NCBI GenBank assembly: GCA_024195265.1
Contig: JAJLRJ010000005.1
Coordinates: 14,141,036 to 14,205,035, forward strand
Origin: Dendrophyllia cribrosa
Lineage: Eukaryota > Cnidaria > Anthozoa > Scleractinia > Dendrophylliidae
Reading direction: 5' to 3'
DNA: 64,000 bases
The position numbers and the translations under genes are program-made. Under the pieces are notes generated by a model that did no database searches, was not told the DNA's origin, and was given only the letters and a program-made list of their open reading frames with translations. Every line of letters starts with the position of its first letter. The stretch's first letter is position 1. This document shows, piece by piece, positions 45,230 to 56,339 of this stretch.

Positions 45230-45985
45230 AATATATAAAACACAAATGAAGACAAGACACATTTTTTTCAAAACACCTATATATCGATCGACTTGTCGGT
45301 CTTTTTCAGGGTGAATGAAGAAAACCCGTTACACACGAAATACTTCTACGCCACTGAAATACGAAAAATGCGCGCTACGACTCTAACCGTAAATAACCGT
45401 AACAATTTAAATATAAACATTAAGCGCGCGCGCAACAACATAGCACGTGCAAGGAAAATAAATGCATATGGACAAAAAGGAAAAAATGTAGTGCCAAAAG
45501 AATAAAAAGTAGCATAAAAACGGGATAAAAAAAAACAATAAAAAGAGAAAAGGAAAAAAAATTGGCCGCATAAACATGCAAAGAAATATAAACAAAAAAT
45601 AGTAAAAGAACTAAAACATAAAAGAACACAAAAACGATACACGCGCTATGTTGTATAAGAAGTGCAGAAGAAAAACAACTATATAGTGTATTCAAACCCC
45701 AATTCGCTAGTAATGTTTATCATAAATAATACTATAAACTAAAACAATATATTAATTTCGTATACGCCCTCCTCGATTCTGGCTGAAAAAGAAGTCACTT
45801 TCGTTTAGACCATCAGGTCTCAAGGACCGGAGCCGATATGTCCACTGACCTTCCTTTGCGATTATGTCTTCTTTCATGTTAACCCTATCTATAAGCTGCA
45901 TACTAACATTCTGAATACCATGATGCCCATAGCTATAAAAATGCTTATAGATAGGGTCATCATTTTCCTTATTGGCAGCAGACAT
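45230..45985 (-). pseudogene. 3' end of a Penelope-like retroelement
   Basis: A minus-strand frame at 45752-45985 encodes QLIDRVNMKEDIIAKEGQWT then YRLRSLRPDGLNESDFF, resembling the tail of the GIY-YIG-like endonuclease domain of Penelope-like elements. Downstream on the same strand is a UTR with CTGAAAAAGACCGACAAGTC then GATCGATATATAGG, a 3' end style common to these elements. The N-terminal reverse transcriptase is absent. Confidence 0.55.
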
Positions 45986-46178
45986 CCTTGCGTGTGCTCG
46001 TAGCCGGCTCTTGTGGTTATTAAACCTTACCTAAACTTAGTAGTTAACCCTATCTATAAGCTGTATATTAACATCCTGAATACCATGATGCCCATGGCTA
46101 TAAAAATGCTTATAGATAGGGTCATCATTTCCTTATTGGCAGCAGACATCCTTGCGTGTGCTCGTAGACGGCTCTTGT
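45886..46178. repeat. Two direct copies of a 130-bp segment
   Basis: AACCCTATCTATAAGCTG through CAGCAGACATCCTTGCGTGT occurs at about 45886-46016 and again at 46045-46178 with few differences. Each copy is bounded by CCCTATCTATAAGC and its complement GCTTATAGATAGGG, so each can form a hairpin. The first copy overlaps the Penelope-like frame. Confidence 0.75.
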
Positions 46179-46793
46179 GGAACTATCTAAATGCCGTTTT
46201 TCCGCCACTTAACATAGTTTTAATGGAAATATCTTCTTCACGTTTCAAGCAATCCAAAAACCCTTCGCTCATCTCATGAATCTATGTTATGGTAGTGGGG
46301 TGTTTTGTAAATCTTTGGATGATTTTGGGGTATCTTTGGGAGGAAATAGTTTTTCTTAAAGGTTTTGTAAAATTTTGAGAAATAAGAAATATTGAAGATT
46401 TAATGGAGTTTTACAATTAGAATTATCAACTGTCTGTTGGTGTTCCAAAACTCGTTTTTTCTTCTATCCCTTCTTTAAACCTCTTTAAATCTCATTCAAA
46501 TTCAGGTAAAACCCAGCCTTAATTTCCGTGTTATATCGCCAAATGACACCAAATATATAACTTAATTGGATAAAAAAAAGATTCTTTTGAGCAAAACAGA
46601 AGCCGTAGTTTCGAGAAAAACTGTAGGATTACAAGTTCGTGTACAGTAGCTTAACTAGTGTCCGAACGGCATGCTATAATCACATGACAACGTGAGAAAG
46701 AAATCACTGGGAGCTTAGTCGTACAATGTTAGAACTGTGAAAGTAATATTACTTCACGCTAGAAATTCCCTACTGGACTGTTGCACTATAGAC

Positions 46794-46941
46794 CATGCCC
46801 CGGTTGTTCAAAAGATGGATAGCGCTATCCGCCGGATAAATCACTATCCAGTGGATAAGTATTAACAAAATCCTTTGTGTTATCTGCTGGATAGTGATTT
46901 ATCCGGCGGATAGCGCTATCCACCTTTTGAACAACCGGGCC
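46794..46941. repeat. Hairpin MITE
   Basis: Inverted arms around CGGTTGTTCAAAAGATGGAT and GATAGCGCTATCCGCCGGAT; the right arm ends CCTTTTGAACAACCGGG. GGATAGCGCTATCC is itself palindromic. Non-coding. Confidence 0.8.
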
Positions 46942-47302
46942 ATACGTCTAGACTATTACACCAGTGACCGAAAACAGCATGGCAGAATCACATGACAGCA
47001 TGAGTGGGAAATCACTGGAACTTTGACCTACAATTTAACCTAGTAAAAGTACAATTACTCAGTCAGGCAGGGAATGACCTATGGACTGTTGCAACAGAGA
47101 TTTCAGAGCTCATTAACCTTTAATAGCTAAAACTTGTAATTAATTTTGATTTCTTGACAGGCGATCAAGAAATTAAAGTTTCCATTCTGGTGGAATTTTG
47201 AGATTTTTAGTCGTTATTTTGTCTTCTAATTTCATAACTATTTCTTTGCGTTTATGACTTTTGGGATTTTTTTCTTCCTATTTCAAGATAATAAAGCAAG
47301 CT

Positions 47303-47432
47303 TAAGCCCGGTTCAAACGTCGAACTTCACATGTGCCGAATCTAATGCAAATGAGCAAGAACAATAAAGATTTTGCTCATTTTGCATTAGATTCGGTACA
47401 TGTGAAGTTCGACGTTTGAACTGCATGGGCTT
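47303..47432. repeat. Hairpin MITE
   Basis: AAGCCCGGTTCAAACGTCGA on the left; the right arm reads TCGACGTTTGAACTGCATGG then GCTT. The arms continue through CTTCACATGTGCCGAATCTA and its complement. Confidence 0.8.
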
Positions 47433-47572
47433 TAAAGCAATCTCCTGGTCAGAATTTATGACTGAAAACACGATATTTCAGCAGGCTAGGGACGCTGTCC
47501 CTTAAAGTCAATGAGTGATTTAAAAACTTAGAGCAAACATTTTTTGAAGGAAAATGATTTTGAGTTCAAGAC

Positions 47573-47655
47573 AGGGGGGGGCAAGGGGGGGGGGGGGCAA
47601 GGGGGGGGGGCAAGGGGGGGCGGCAAGGGGGGGGGGAGGGCAAAGGGGGGGGGGG
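47573..47655 (+). repeat. G-rich tract (GGGGGGCAA units)
   Basis: Irregular tandem of GGGGGG-CAA units on the plus strand. It has several long G runs and could form G-quadruplexes. Confidence 0.8.
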
Positions 47656-47869
47656 TCTTGTCACGAAGTCACGAAACTTAATTTTGCATTTCACGAATCA
47701 CACAGCCAAAAAATTCGTTTTCACGATTCTCGGAAATGCTGGTCCAAAAAGTTACAAAAGTTGTTAAGTCAGTTAACGTAGTGGCGTAAAATACCTCTAA
47801 TCACGTTTTGTACAATAGCGCACTTTGCTTCAGTTCATCTTCATGGTCTTCTTGAGTGGCATGTGCATC

Positions 47870-48600
47870 TTATGAAAAAAATCTCACTCGCACAGCTCGT
47901 CCACTTCGAGTTGTTACTGCTCTCATGAATGTCAGTGTATCATCATCATTATTATCAGCCACTGCATGTTCGCGTTCACTATCCGTGTCATATTCGTCCT
48001 CCTGGAGATTGCGAGTCACTCCGTTTTCTTCTTGCTCTTGCTCCTCTTCCTCTCTCTCTTCCTCTTCATGTGCGATAATTGGTGCGTCTGGCATATGATT
48101 CTTTTCCTTGGGGTAGTCTGAAAGGGATGGGCGGTAATATTTAGAGGTAAGGTGCCAGCTTTGAACTTGGTTGTTTCTTGCCTGACAGTGCGTTGGCGAA
48201 CGCACTTGCCATGCAGCACTGCCCATTCCCTCATCATCTGCGCTTGCTTAGAATCCAAGTGCTTTGTTTTACCAAGATGGGGAAGTTTTGAAATTTCCTT
48301 CAATGAAATAGAATTGTCGGAAATTGGATAATAGGAGGTGGGATGTGTGAAATATTAGGCTGCCCAGCTCGTAATCCTTTTGATAGTTTCGTATACAGAG
48401 TTTCCCAGATTGCGAACAAAGTTGAGAACTGTAGGAAATTCATCCTTAAAATGACCAACAGCATGTAGGTTTTCCACTTGAGTGTTAAGGCAAGAATGGA
48501 GATCAACGTCGATCTCTTTGTTAATCGCTTGGATGGTTGATCGAAGTGTGCCAAGTTGACTGTAAATCATCTGCACGGACTTGAGTGTCTGGTTTGACAC
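47870..48600 (-). pseudogene. Decayed ORF of a multicopy repeat-associated protein family
   Basis: On the minus strand one frame gives NTQVENLHAVGHFKDEFPTV, YETIKRITSWAA, then an in-frame TAA (48355-48357), and continues in the same frame through QMMREWAVLHGKCVRQRTVR and KAGTLPLNI. A frame change follows near 48150, then an acidic stretch (EEEEREEEEQEQEE) and the C-terminal TTRSGRAVRV. I have seen similar blocks as multicopy cnidarian proteins but cannot name the function. One stop plus a frameshift mean it is non-functional here. Confidence 0.6.
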
Positions 48601-48607
48601 TGTCCCT

Positions 48608-48690
48608 TCAGGCCCATACCGCAGCATAAAATCAAAAATACCGCAATACCGCAAGGAAAATCGACAAAATACCGATACCGCAGGTATGGA
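48608..48690. repeat. ATACCGC-rich repeat block, left copy
   Basis: Several AATACCGC words (AAAATACCGCAATACCGC and others). A longer block of the same type occurs at 50518-50700, so the two may be the ends of one larger element. Confidence 0.5.
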
Positions 48691-49129
48691 TATCAGGCGG
48701 GTACAAATATTTTTGGAGGGATGTAGGATAAGCGATCTAGTTACGGTCAGTTGCGCGTTTAACGTAGTCGTAGTAAGACTTACCTCGTAGAAGGAACTAA
48801 AGCTTTCGCAGCAAATGACCACGTGACACTCTCGTAACAGTTCCAGGTTGCATACCGAAAATGTTAATTGCTCTCTACAAGTGATATCCCTTTGTCTCTT
48901 AACACTCCGAATGTGTGGTTCCAGAAAATATCCATACCCCCTCCACGGATGGTCTTTCAGTTTAGACCCCCCTCCCACCCCACTGGAATTTCCGTTCCAG
49001 GGGGGTTCTTTGACGACCCCCCACCCCCCAGGAATTTCCGACTTTTCATTTTTCCCTTTTCAAATTCACAAAAACGTTCACTTGATTTACACACAACATT
49101 TGTGACCTCTCACGCGAAAACGATGCTGA

Positions 49130-49370
49130 CGGCTATCCGTTCAAGCCGTTCAAGCCGTTCAGTCTTGCCGTTCATCAGCCGTTCACGAACGGCAGGAGGC
49201 CGTTCGAACGGCTGTGATTTCGTAATTAGCCGTTCAAAAAATTTATTAAGCCGTTCAAACGGCTGCCGCTAGCCGTTCAAAAAAAAAATCTTCAGCCGTT
49301 CGAACGGCTAGGGCTATCCGTTCGGAAAAAAATATTCAGCCATTCGAACGGCCGTGGTTTGTTCCGGAAT
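49130..49370. repeat. Array of GCCGTTC / GAACGGC palindromic words
   Basis: At least fourteen copies of GCCGTTC or its complement GAACGGC, often paired as GCCGTTCGAACGGCT with short AT spacers. It resembles an over-amplified terminal motif of a foldback element. Confidence 0.75.
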
Positions 49371-49758
49371 CCGGAATTCGGAATCCGGAATCTTGAGCGT
49401 GAAATCCTAAAAGCCGGAATGAACCAAAACATGAAAAATAAATAAATAAATATCCGTTTAATACCCGTTTAATTTTTCGTCCTTGACATCGCGTGGCGCA
49501 GTTTTCCGATTCCTTACTTTACCTTTTTACGCCAAAATTTTGACTATAGCGTGACCTGATTGAAAAACGCACGCTGTGGTCTAAACTGAGTATAGTGCGA
49601 CACATTGCGCTTCGTTGTCAAGCACATTCACAGGCTTAGCCAATCTATAAACAGGAAAGATGAGAGTGAAATCGTGGCGGCACAAGCGACCCGTTGAAAC
49701 GAAGTAGTCGCGATTTTAAATTTGTCACATTCCATCTTGAGTTTATGAATGACGCTAT

Positions 49759-50430
49759 TGGCTGCGGTCACATCTGGGCTACTAACTATAGTTTAATAAG
49801 ACGGGGATAACTATAGTTAGCTATTTCGGTAATGTGACAGCTTCTCTGTTCGCTCTAACTATAGTTAGAAAATTGACGCCTCGGTGGTCCAAAACAATAC
49901 AGACTAACTATAGTTATACCCAAGCAGGGTTCATGGGTTAGTCTTAAATTTACAAACAAACAACCAATCAGAATGTGACAATTCTTTTCACACGTGCGAG
50001 ATGAGCATATATAAATATGCGAAATAAAAACCAAGCGTGAAGCGAGGGGAAAACCAAAAACAATAAACAAAAAATTTACATACAACAAGGTAGCAACACG
50101 TGTACCCGGCGTCGAACATCCGTTAAAATTCTCAGTTTATTTCTCATTTTTCTCCGACGGTTTGCCGCACGAAAAAAAATAAATAAGAAGAAAAACTAGA
50201 CACACTTTACGTCGGTCAACCATGCTGACATTTCACGGATCAACAATAAGGGCCGTCACGAACCGCTTTTAATTCTGACGTCATCCATAGGCTAATTAGA
50301 ATTAACTGTAGTTAACTACGTGGTGTGACCGCAAAGTCGACCGAAAGCACTAACTACAGTTAGGTATGACGTCTCGTAACTTGAGACTAACTGTTAAACT
50401 TAAGTTACGTCGTAGATGTGACCGCAGCCA
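49759..50430. mobile_element. MITE with TGGCTGCGGTCACATCT ends
   Basis: Left end TGGCTGCGGTCACATCT and right end AGATGTGACCGCAGCCA are exact inverted repeats, 672 bp apart. The interior repeats AACTATAGTTA several times, itself palindromic. AT-rich flanks make the target duplication ambiguous. Confidence 0.75.
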
Positions 50431-50517
50431 TTATTATACGGTAGAGATTACACACGTCATCTAGGGATCTCCAGGAGTGTTATTTCATAATACTATTTGG
50501 GGAATGACAGCAAATCA

Positions 50518-50700
50518 TCAGCCTGTCAAATACCGAAATACCGCGCAAAAAAAAATGTGTTTCACCGAATACCGCTGTCCGAAATAATCAAATACCGCAT
50601 ACCGCAGTCTCAGACAATACCGAAATTCCGCGTTCAAAAATTAAATTTACCGAAATACCGCACGAAAAATGGACCAATACCGCGATACCGCGAACCCCAA
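50518..50700. repeat. ATACCGC-rich repeat block, right copy
   Basis: Repeated AAATACCG and AATACCGC words, for example CAAATACCGAAATACCGCGC, with no codon logic. Confidence 0.55.
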
Positions 50701-51209
50701 TGTCCCCCTCAGAAAATTATACAACGGTTTTGGATACATGTATACACACTGACCTCTCAAGTAAGTTTATTCTTCCACTTCCTGGAGAAGCACGCGGAGA
50801 AGCACGGAGATAGCCAACAGCGGGCCAACAGGAATAAGAGCGACGAGACTGAAGTTCGACTGCTGCGAGCTACCACCATTTTTCCCTTCGATGTTTATTC
50901 TACCCAGGATTTCACTGTTTTCACATGTAAAAATTCACCGGATTCATCAAGTGACGGTACCTGAAACTTCGCACTGCTTTGACGCCATTCTTTAATTACA
51001 TGACGTTATTTACAGTGACCAATCACGAATCGCCCCTAAAAATAACCACAGAGTATGACACGAAACTACTAATGGATTCGAAAAACTGTTCATTGCAAGA
51101 GGCCCATGTATGGGGGATCTGTTCTCTTACTAATTTATTTTCTTTTGGCTCGTGCTTATGCGTGTACTGACGCTTGTGTTGATGCTTATGTTTATGGTTT
51201 TGCTAGTGA

Positions 51210-52664
51210 CAATACAATACAATACAATACAATACAATACAATACAATACAATACAGTACAGTACAGTACAGTACAGCACAGCACAGCACAGCACAGCGC
51301 AGCACAGCACAGCACAGCACAGTCCAGCACAGCACAGTCCAGCACAGCACAGCACAGCACAGCACAGCACAGCACAGTCCAGCACAGCACAGCACAGTCC
51401 AGCACAGCACAGCACAGCACAGCACAGCACAGCACAACACAACACAACACAGCACAGCACAGCACAGCACAGCACAGCACAGCACAGCACAGCACAGTCC
51501 AGCACAGCACAGCACAGCACAGTCCAGCACAGCACAGCACAGCACAACACAGCACAGCACAGCACAGCACAGCACAGCACAGCACAGCACAGCACAGCAC
51601 AGCACAGCACAGCACAGTACAGCACAGCACAGCACAGCACAGTACAGCACAGCACAGCACAACAAAGCACAGCACAACAAAGCACAACACAGCACAACAA
51701 AGCACAACACAGCACAGCACAGCACAGCACAGTCCAGCACAGCACAGCACAGCACAGCACAGCACAGTACAGCACAGCACAGCACAGCACAGCACAACAC
51801 AACACAGCACAGCACAGTACAACACAGCACAGCACAGCACAGCACAGTCCAGCACAGCACAGTCCAGCACAGCACAGCACAGCACAGCACAGTACAGTAC
51901 AGTACAGCACAGCACAGTACAGCACAGCACAGCACAGCACAGTACAGTACAGTACAGTACAGTACAGCACAGCACAGCACAACACAGTACAGCACAGCAC
52001 AGCACAGCACAGTACAGCACAACACAGCACAGCACAGCGCAGCACAGTACAGCACAGCACAGCACAGCACAGTACAGTACAGTACAGCACAGCACACAGC
52101 ACAGCACAACACAGTACAGCACAGCACAGCACAGCACAGTACAGCACAACACAGCACAGCACAGCACAGCACAGCACAGCACAGCACAGTCCAGCACAGC
52201 ACAGTCCAGCACAGCACAGCACAGCACAGCACAGTCCAGCACAGCACAGCACAGTCCAGCACAGCACAGTCCAGCACAGCACAGCACAGCACAGTCCAGC
52301 ACAGCACAGTCCAGCACAGCACAGCACAGCACAGCACAGCACAGAACAGCACAGTCCAGCACAGCACAGCACAGTACAGTACAGCACAGCACAGCACAGC
52401 ACAGTCCAGCACAGCACAGCACAGCACAGCACAGCATAGCACAGCACAGCACAGCACAGCCAGTCCATCACAGCACAGCACAGCACAGCACAGTCCAGCA
52501 CAGCACAGCACAGCACAGCACAGCACAGCACAGCACAACACAGCACAGCACAGCACAGCACAGTACAGTACAGTACAGTCCAGCACAGCACAGCACAGCA
52601 CAGCACAGCACAGCACAGCACAGTACAGTACAGTACAGTACAGTACAGTACAGTACAGTACAGT
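51210..52664 (+). repeat. 1.45-kb pentanucleotide array (about 290 units)
   Basis: Pure 5-bp tandem repeat. It begins with about nine CAATA units, passes to CAGTA, then mostly CAGCA with scattered CAGTC, CAGTA, CAACA and CAAAG, and ends in about ten CAGTA units. Period slips occur near 52095 and 52455. The plus strand is almost all A, C and G with very few T. Long open frames on both strands are artefacts of a stop-free 5-mer. No array of this length exists elsewhere in the window. Confidence 0.95.
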
Positions 52665-52736
52665 TAAGAATCTATAAAAAACTAAGCTAAAATTAATGTT
52701 GTATCATTAATCTATTTGTCTACTTAAAACTTCACG

Positions 52737-53695
52737 GAAGGCCTGGCTAAACTAGCAACATTGTTGCGGAGGCAAATGTTTCCCAGTTTAGACGCGCCGG
52801 GGCATATGTTGCGGAAAAAAATTTGCTGCTCGGAAACAAGAAAATGTGTTTGCTTCAGGTCAAAAACATTTTTGCTTCCCGCACCCAAATTTTGTTTCCG
52901 AAACATATGTTTCCCAGTTTAGCCACCATGAAATCAATGTTGACTAGTTTCCAGTGCTGCTCATTAAAAATGTTTCCTAGCAACGGCGAGTGGACCGGCG
53001 AGCGTTCAGCAATGGCTGATGGCGAAGTCGAAGTAGCAGAACCACAAGAAGGTCATAGAAAAGGGAAGGGAAAAAGGAAAGGAATTGGAAGGACGAGGAG
53101 ATAGTTACTCGTTACCTCGTATGAGGACAGAGCCTGTTTGTGGGATGTGGCTCATGAAGACTACATGAACAGGGACAGAAAGGAACTGTTTAAATGTCTC
53201 ACTCAAAATCTTGTAAGACTCAGTTTCTTTATTTATCTATGTACCAATTTATTTATCTCCGTATTTTATTTGTAATGTGATTTCTTATTTATCTATTTAT
53301 TTTTAAAAGCACCCGCCTCGATTAGCTTGATGCTACCTGCGGGTTCCTATAATTTTGTATATAATTTATTTGTTTAATAAAATGACGATGATGAAAATGA
53401 TGATGATGACTGGCTTACTGTCAAATCGATGCACAGATGTCAGAGAAATATGGTATCACGAGGGACGATTACAAAAGCAAATGGAAAATTCTGAGATCAC
53501 AATTTTCCCTGGGGACGAGAATATGCAAAACATTCTTCCCCAGACTTCTTCTGAAGTCACTTTATTATTATGCGCATGCGTGACCCTTTGTTTTCTGAAA
53601 CAATGTTTCCTCTTTTAGCCACCGGGGCAGCAAAACATTTTGTTTGCTTCCTGCTAATTTAGCCACCCCGGAAACAGACCAGCCAGACCTTTAGT
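52737..53695. mobile_element. DNA transposon remnant carrying a MADF-like accessory gene
   Basis: Short inverted ends AAGGCCTGGCT and AGCCAGACCTT; subterminal words such as TGTTTCCCAGTTTAG and CTCTTTTAGCCACC recur. It contains the remnant described at 52990-53580. Harbinger elements often carry such a Myb/MADF gene; the superfamily is an inference. Confidence 0.55.
52990..53580 (+). pseudogene. Broken Myb/MADF-like DNA-binding protein
   Basis: A first segment (MADGEVEVAEPQEG, basic KGKGKRKGIGRTRR) ends in a stop. In another frame comes ACLWDVAHEDYMNRDRKELF then KCLTQNL, a MADF-like helix region followed by a gtaag donor. About 200 bp later MSEKYGITRDDYKSKWKILR completes a MADF-type pattern. 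Frameshift and stop make it non-functional as it stands. Such proteins act as DNA-binding partners of Harbinger transposases (family knowledge). Confidence 0.5.
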
Positions 53696-53751
53696 AACAT
53701 ATGAAAATCAAGTGTATATGACATATTCTTTTCGATATCTATTTTTCTACC

Positions 53752-54035
53752 ACGCGTTTTAGCCGTCTAAAAACGTGAAATTTCACTTCAGGTGGGAGAC
53801 AATACCTCGCAAGAGTGGAGACTGGGGAGAGTCTGGCTGTGACGTCAATACAGGATCACGAGTTTCGCGGTTTCTGGATTCCTGAGTATGTTTTGGTGTT
53901 GTCTATGGTTGCAACATGCACACCAACACAAACTGTATTGACGTCACAGCCCGACTATCCCTCCTTGCGCGGTATCGTGGGGTATTGTACCACACCGGAA
54001 GTGAAATTTCACGTTTTTAGACGGCTAAAACGCGT
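53752..54035. repeat. Foldback MITE just 3' of the minus-strand gene
   Basis: ACGCGTTTTAGCCGTCTAAA pairs with its complement at the right end, and GTGAAATTTCACTTC occurs on both arms. TGACGTCA words flank the loop. It begins about 60 bp beyond the stop of the 54095-56339 gene and may lie in its 3' UTR. Confidence 0.75.
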
Positions 54036-54094
54036 TCTTATCAGAACACAATGTAAATCGATTTCAAATAAAAAAATCCGTCGTGGCCTTAAGG

Positions 54095-56339
54095 TTAAAA
54101 TCCCAGAATTCCCAGCCTGCATGCTGCTTTTTCCACTTCAGAAGAAATCATCTCTCTGCATGTAGCACTTCTGCGATCTACCAGGTTGTAACTGCGCATG
54201 TCACGGGCGAGTTCCTGGTCCATTTCCATTAATATGGCGCTCTTTACAGCCTGAACTCGGTCTTCAAATTCATGTCGGCCAAAAGGGCATACCGATGGGA
54301 GCTAGTTACAACAAACAATGGAAAACTATAAGCACCACCAGTCGTTAATTACTCACAAAATGTCGTCGACAGACAAATGTACATTTATTTCTTATTTTTT
54401 TACGATTGTTTGTAATCAATTTTTTTGCTTACTTTCACCGTTGGGGAGTTCACTAAAACCAAATGGTAAAAACGTTTGTGGCGTTATGATCCGTTATGTA
54501 ACTTTTCCCACTCCCAAAATCCTAAAGAAATTAAAATAACAGGTTCCTGACTTGTTAAGTAAGAACAGCACTTCCCTGTGGTACTGTTTATTATGCTGTG
54601 CAAGGTGGTTCTAACGTTTGAGTCTGTGGATAAAATCCTAAATGGTGACCATTCAAATGAAATGAGGATTTTTCAGGTATCCCATGACGCCTAGCACGTA
54701 ATTATCGATCCTGATGTGTCAAATTTCCTGCGATGGTGAGTACACATGGTGAAATTTTACTGATCTTCGCGAGACGTTTTCTTCGTTTCCAACGCGATAA
54801 AAGGTGAATCAAATCGTTATTTGGTTTCTATATACATTAAAGTTTACTTAGATATCATTTGATCTGAGCCTGTTTGCCTGTGTATCGCAATATTTTTGTC
54901 TTTGTTTCGAGTGGCATGCATGGCTGATCCGCTTCGTTTCTTTGTTGTGTTTTAACCCTTGATCTGTTTTGCCGTGTTTCGTTTTTAATCCTGGGGACAT
55001 TAGCATATAATTACGCCTGATAGTGCCTGGAGAGTGACTCTTTTAAATGCAGTACAAGGTCCCCTTAAGTCCCCACGTTTTGTAGGAATTTATGACCATT
55101 GAATTTTGGTCAAAATAGGCGCAAAAACGTTGTTGAAATTCTCTTCGATCGCGTAGACTGATTCTTTGTTTTGGTTTCTTTTGTCAAAGGAAAAATCGTA
55201 TTTAGTGCAATTGCAGCTTCCTTTTATGAGTTTGGTCAAATCATATGATCGTTTGACACTTTCCTTCGCTTCGAAGCTAATAAATCGCTTGTTGTTCATG
55301 TTTTTACAAGTGATATGGAAGATGGCAATATTTTTTCATCTACCGGAAATCCGGAAATCGAAGTCTAAATTGTCATCGATGCCTTTCAATTTGTCCGTGT
55401 TCAAAAATAGACAAAGTCGCCGCTCTCTTTACTTTTTGGGGAGGCAAACATGTACTAAATACCGTTGGGAACCTAGCCAGATTGGACAATGTGATATATG
55501 TTTAACTGCTAAAATCTACGCAGTGGACGGTGCGCTCGCTTCGAGCAACTCAATGGCAAATGGCTGGTCACGCAATTTTCAGTTGATAATATAGTTCATT
55601 CGCGTTGCATCATGGGATAGCTGAAAAATCCTCCTTTATTCAAATGAAAGCTATTGAGTAGTACTTTCCTGTGGTGCTGTTTATTATGCTGTACAAGGTG
55701 GTTCTAACTTTTGAGTCTGTGGATGAAATGCTAAATTGTGACCATTCATATGAAAGCTACTAAGCAGTACTTTCCTGTGGTACTGTTTATTATGCTGTAC
55801 AAGGTGGTTCTGACCTTTGAGCCGGTTGATGATATTCTATGGTATGACCATTCAAATGAAAGCTATCAAGCGAAGAACGTTCCTATGTCGGCGCTGTTTA
55901 TAAAACATGTACAAGGTGGTGGTTAATGAATTCCTAAAGTTTGGCCATTCAAATAAAAGCTATTGAGCGCGATACTTCTCCTGTGATACTGTTTGTGTTA
56001 TAAATTCTACAAAATTAAATATAAGATTTTTACCAGTTTTGAACTGGAATTAAAATAAATTACCCACCCTACCTGCCATTTCTCCATCCATTCTCTCGTG
56101 AGCACCTCGTTTCGATCCTCAGCTGCTTCTCCATCTTGCCATGCCAGTCTCCTAGGATATCTAGAATAGCCGTTGATGATGGCTTCGCTCTCGATTCGGG
56201 AACGCGACTGCGAGTGAGCTCTAGGTCTATTTCTGTCTTCTGTTGCCGATACTTCATCCACCAAGTTGTGCTGGCTCACAAACACCCTTGAACGATGTCT
56301 TCTGGTGTACTTACTAATCCTTCGAAACATTTCTGCCAT
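54095..56339 (-). CDS. Probable two-exon gene, unknown function (157 residues)
   Basis: Exon 1 (56073-56339) starts MAEMFRRISKYTRRHRSRVF and ends TREWMEKWQ at a gtaggg donor, phase 0. Exon 2 (54095-54301) follows acceptor gtaactag, also phase 0: LPSVCPFGRHEFEDRVQAVK then SAILMEMDQELARDMRSYNL and on to CRLGILGF and a stop. Neither exon has internal stops, and composition (Arg/Glu-rich, mixed polar) looks coding. No signal peptide, membrane segment or known domain is seen; it is probably a small, charged, helical, soluble protein. The intron holds a 96-bp minisatellite. Further exons between the two cannot be excluded, nor can a repeat-derived ORF. Confidence 0.5.
54572..54665. repeat. Solitary copy of the 96-bp repeat unit
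   Basis: CCTGTGGTACTGTTTATTAT then AGGTGGTTCTAACGTTTGAG, the same unit as the tandem block at 55652-55985, about 1 kb away. Confidence 0.75.
55652..55985. repeat. 96-bp tandem repeat, about 3.5 copies
   Basis: Units begin near CAGTACTTTCCTGTGGTGCT and continue through GCTGTACAAGGTGGTTCTAA to TGACCATTCATATGAAAGCT. Copies diverge by substitutions and the last is partial. Lies in the intron of the minus-strand gene. Confidence 0.8.

Noticed and set aside
45346..45695. Overlapping Phe/Tyr-rich minus-strand frames resembling membrane proteins
   Set aside because: Hydrophobicity comes from A-rich sequence on the plus strand; frames overlap each other and lie in the 3' region of a retroelement.
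48355..48978. 207-residue minus-strand frame as one intact gene
   Set aside because: Its first half reads through ATACCGC repeats, and only the last about 80 residues belong to the decayed family ORF.
51106..52690. Several 440-520 residue open frames on both strands (STAQH- and CCAVL-type repeats)
   Set aside because: They are products of a stop-free pentanucleotide array read in several frames on both strands; no non-repeat coding sequence is attached.
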